From Microbacterium sp. AB (lineage in GTDB: Bacteria; Actinomycetota; Actinomycetes; Actinomycetales; Microbacteriaceae), in the NCBI RefSeq assembly GCF_032878875.1, contig NZ_CP118157.1, positions 1,488,001 through 1,552,000 on the forward strand: DNA of 64,000 bases, given 5' to 3'. Below the pieces are notes generated by a model. The model ran no database searches and was not told the DNA's origin. It saw nothing but the letters and a program-made list of their open reading frames with translations. Below are positions 61,507 through 64,000 of this stretch, one piece after another. Made by a program: the position numbers and the translations under genes. How positions within the stretch are numbered: the stretch's first letter is position 1; every line of letters starts with the position of its first letter.

Positions 61507-64000
61507 ATGCCGAGCTGGGAATGGGACGCCGCGCAGCGCGCCGTCGTCGGGATGCCGCAGGACGCGTCCGCGACCGTGATCGGGGCGCCGGGCACGGGGA
61601 AGACGTCCGTGCTCGTCGAACGCGTCGCCGCGCTCGTCGGCTCGGGAACGAGCGCCGAGGAGGTCCTCGTCGTGACGCCCTCGCGGGCCTCGGCGACCCG
61701 GCTGCGCGACGAGCTCGGACTCCGCGTCGCGGTGGCGAGCCCCGGCCCGCTCGCGCGCTCGATCGGGTCGCTCGCGTTCCAGATCGTGCGCGCCGACGCC
61801 GTGCGGAGGAGGGCGGACGCCCCCCGGCTCCTGACCGGCGCCGATCAGGACAGGATCCTCGCGGAGATCCTCGCCGGCCACGAGGAGGACGAGGCCGCAG
61901 GCGTCGATCGCTGGCCGGCGCACCTGGCGGCGCCCGTGCGCGCGTCGAAGGGGTTCCGGTCGGAGCTGCGCGCCTTCCTCACCGAGCTCGTCGAGCTGGA
62001 CGTCCCGGCGCGCGAGCTGCGCGCGCTGGGGAGGGAGACGTGGACGGCCGTGGCCGATCTCGTCGACGACTACCTCAACGTGCTCGCCGGGATGCGCGCG
62101 ACCCACTACGACACCGCCGAGCTGTACCGCCTCGCGGGCGCCGTGCTGCGGGAGGGCGCCTCGATCCCCGGCCTCGAGCGGCTGAAGACCGTCCTCGTCG
62201 ACGACGCGCAGGAGCTCACCCGGGGCGGCGTCGCGCTCGTCGAGGCGCTCCGCGGCCGCGGCGTCGCGGTCGTCGCCTTCGGCGACCCCGACATCGGCTC
62301 CGGCGCCTTCCGCGGCGCGACGCCCGAGCTGTTCGCCCGCCTCGCGGCGTCGCTGGGCGCCGTGCGCGTCCTCGACGGCGACCACAGGTCGCATCCGGGC
62401 ATCTCCCGTCTCGCGCGCAGCGTGACGCAGGCCATCGGCGCGGGAGGGCGGGTGGACCATCGCCGGGCCCCGGGGCCGGAGGTCGACCTCCGGGGAGCGG
62501 TGGAGACGTTCCGCGCCGGCTCCCCGTACGAGGAGGCCGACCGCATCGCCTGGGGACTGCGGGCGTGGCACCTCGACGAGGGGGTGCCGTGGGACGCGAT
62601 GGCGGTCATCGCCCACGACACCCGTCAGCTGACGAGGCTCGAGGCCGAGCTCGCCGCGCGCGAGGTGCCCACGCGAGCGGCGGGCGTGCAGCGGCCCCTC
62701 GGCGAGCAGCAGGCCGTGCGCGAGATCGTCGAGATCGTCCGTCTCGGCCTGCAGCCGGCCGCCGAACGGGATCCCTCGGCGCTCCTCGACGCGCTGATGT
62801 CGCCGTTCGGCGGCCTCGACGGCGTGGGCGTGCGGCGTCTGCGTGCGCGTCTGCGCCATGCCGAGCTGGCGGAAGGCGGGAACCGGCCGGCGCGCGAGCT
62901 GCTGCGCGAGGCGCTCGCCGAGCCCGCGATCCTGGTGCTGCTCGACACCCCCGAGGCGCGCACGGCCGAGCGCTTCGCCGTCACGCTGGCGCGTCTGCAC
63001 GAGCTCGGCCGCGGCGGCGCGACCGTCCACGAGCTCCTGTGGGAGGCGTGGGACCGTTCGCGCGCGGCCGACGGCCGCCGGCTGCAGGTCGCCTGGCGCG
63101 ACGTCGCGACGTCCACGCAGGCGCTCGCGGCGGAGACCGGGCGGGCCCTCGACGGGCTCGTCGCGCTGTTCGACGCGGCCAAGCGCTTCGTGGAGCGCAG
63201 TCCGCAGGAGGGCCCCCTTCCGTTCATCCGCGAGATCCTCGACAGCGACGTGCCGGAGGACACCCTCTCGTCTCCCGAGCGCCCGGGGCACGTGACGCTG
63301 CTGACGCCCGCCTCCGCGCTCGGCACCGAGTTCGACGCCGTCGTCATCGCGGGCGTGCAGGACGGCGTGTGGCCGAACGTGCGGCTGCGCGGCGGGCTGC
63401 TCGACACCTGGCAGCTGCCGGACGTCGTGTCCGCCGCCCGGGCGGGACGCGAGACCCCCGACGCGGCGGGTGCGCTCGACCGGCGCCGCGCCGCGCTGCA
63501 CGACGAGCTCCGGCTGTTCGTGCGCGCCGTGTCGCGGGCACGGGCGCGTCTGCTCGTGACCGCGGTCGACGACGACGATGCGACGCCGAGCGCCCTCCTG
63601 TCGCTCCTCCCGGCCCCGCCGGAGCACGGCGGACGCACCGAGCATCCCCTGACGCTGCGCGGCCTCGTCGCCCGGCACCGGCGGGTGCTCACCTCCGAGG
63701 CCTCGCCCGACGCGCGCCGCGAGGCCGCGGAGCAGCTGGCCGTCCTCGCGTCGGAGGGCGTGCCGGGCGCCGATCCCGCGCAGTGGTACGGCGTCGAGGG
63801 GCCGAGCACGACGGCTCCGCTCGTCGACGCCGCCGAGCGGCCCGTGCGCGTCTCGCCCTCGCGGATGGAGACGTTCGAGACGTGCGGCCTCGACTGGGCG
63901 GTGCGCGCGCTCGGCGGCGACACGCAGGCCGCGCCGTCGGCGGGGATCGGGACCATCCTGCACGCGGCGCTCGAGGCCTCGCCGGACGGAGAGCTCGACG
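61507..64000 (+). CDS. adnA: AdnA-like UvrD/PD-(D/E)XK helicase-nuclease (C-terminus outside the window)
   Basis: 831 residues visible, open at the window end. Motif I is ATVIGAPGTGKTSVLVERV (~residues 22-40). Motif II reads VLVDDAQELTRGG (~residue 231), Asp in place of the DEAQ glutamate; motif III is GDPDIGSGAFRG (Gln lost), motif VI AVSRARARLLVTAV. The last visible residues, VSPSRMETFETCGLDWAVRALGG, are the start of the C-terminal nuclease domain of the AddB/AdnA type. With AdnB it should resect double-strand breaks. The downstream order and DUF3107 beside it match mycobacteria (recalled). TACCGT lies 7 nt before the ATG. Confidence 0.8.
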   Translation, partial: MPSWEWDAAQRAVVGMPQDASATVIGAPGTGKTSVLVERVAALVGSGTSAEEVLVVTPSRASATRLRDELGLRVAVASPGPLARSIGSLAFQIVRADAVRRRADAPRLLTGADQDRILAEILAGHEEDEAAGVDRWPAHLAAPVRASKGFRSELRAFLTELVELDVPARELRALGRETWTAVADLVDDYLNVLAGMRATHYDTAELYRLAGAVLREGASIPGLERLKTVLVDDAQELTRGGVALVEALRGRGVAVVAFGDPDIGSGAFRGATPELFARLAASLGAVRVLDGDHRSHPGISRLARSVTQAIGAGGRVDHRRAPGPEVDLRGAVETFRAGSPYEEADRIAWGLRAWHLDEGVPWDAMAVIAHDTRQLTRLEAELAAREVPTRAAGVQRPLGEQQAVREIVEIVRLGLQPAAERDPSALLDALMSPFGGLDGVGVRRLRARLRHAELAEGGNRPARELLREALAEPAILVLLDTPEARTAERFAVTLARLHELGRGGATVHELLWEAWDRSRAADGRRLQVAWRDVATSTQALAAETGRALDGLVALFDAAKRFVERSPQEGPLPFIREILDSDVPEDTLSSPERPGHVTLLTPASALGTEFDAVVIAGVQDGVWPNVRLRGGLLDTWQLPDVVSAARAGRETPDAAGALDRRRAALHDELRLFVRAVSRARARLLVTAVDDDDATPSALLSLLPAPPEHGGRTEHPLTLRGLVARHRRVLTSEASPDARREAAEQLAVLASEGVPGADPAQWYGVEGPSTTAPLVDAAERPVRVSPSRMETFETCGLDWAVRALGGDTQAAPSAGIGTILHAALEASPDGELD

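Overview
The window is chromosomal DNA of a high-GC Gram-positive bacterium, almost certainly an actinobacterium of the Microbacteriaceae (Microbacterium-like). I base this on very GC-rich third codon positions, many GTG starts, ATGA/GTGA-coupled operons, a 7Fe ferredoxin-dapC pair, dapD/dapE, DUF3117 and DUF3107 proteins, a tatB-mrp-MgtE-like block and an AdnA-type helicase-nuclease. Gene order in several blocks resembles Mycobacterium (recalled, not searched). I see no phage, insertion sequence, CRISPR array, rRNA or tRNA.

Layout. 1-441: truncated penicillin-binding lipoprotein. 613-7059 (minus): six-gene dicarboxylate module, DASS transporter, fumC, frdABCD. 7153-13058: DUF1877 protein, YdcF-like protein, a 52-aa protein, DHA2 efflux pump, ABC exporter, glycosyltransferase. 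13104-18953 (minus): NAD synthesis (nrtR, nadA, nadB, nadC, cysteine desulfurase) with a probable NrtR operator. 19011-22129 (plus): TPP riboswitch, thiM, thiE, thiD-tenA fusion. 22146-28202 (plus): tandem glycine riboswitch, sdaA, gcvT, gcvH, gcvP. 28334-31259: Nudix hydrolase, two acetyltransferases, CPBP membrane protease. 31388-39017: oligopeptide ABC system, with one PH-like membrane protein gene inserted antisense and another placed downstream. 39119-42740: typA, XRE-cupin regulator, azlCD. 42781-49861: membrane protein, fdxA, dapC, gltA, dapD, dapE, PIG-V-like protein, DUF3117. 49920-57489: O-methyltransferase, tatB, mrp, DUF1003, MgtE-like protein, stress protein, aminopeptidase P, EEP-family protein. 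57583-64000: PHP phosphoesterase, DEAD helicase, ferritin-like protein, DUF3107 and the start of adnA.

The cassettes are metabolic. The frd/fum/DASS genes could form a fumarate respiration or succinate exchange unit. The glycine riboswitch joins serine deamination to glycine cleavage. NrtR probably represses de novo NAD synthesis from a site overlapping the nadA promoter.

The least explained signals are two. First, a family of intergenic repeats sits at four convergent gene junctions (28201, 30446, 46194, 51098): short GAGAATCC-like units on an exact 19-nt period that invert across a fixed 21-nt centre. Second, a TANNNT hexamer lies 6-7 nt upstream of the start codon of more than a dozen genes, which suggests widespread leaderless transcription.
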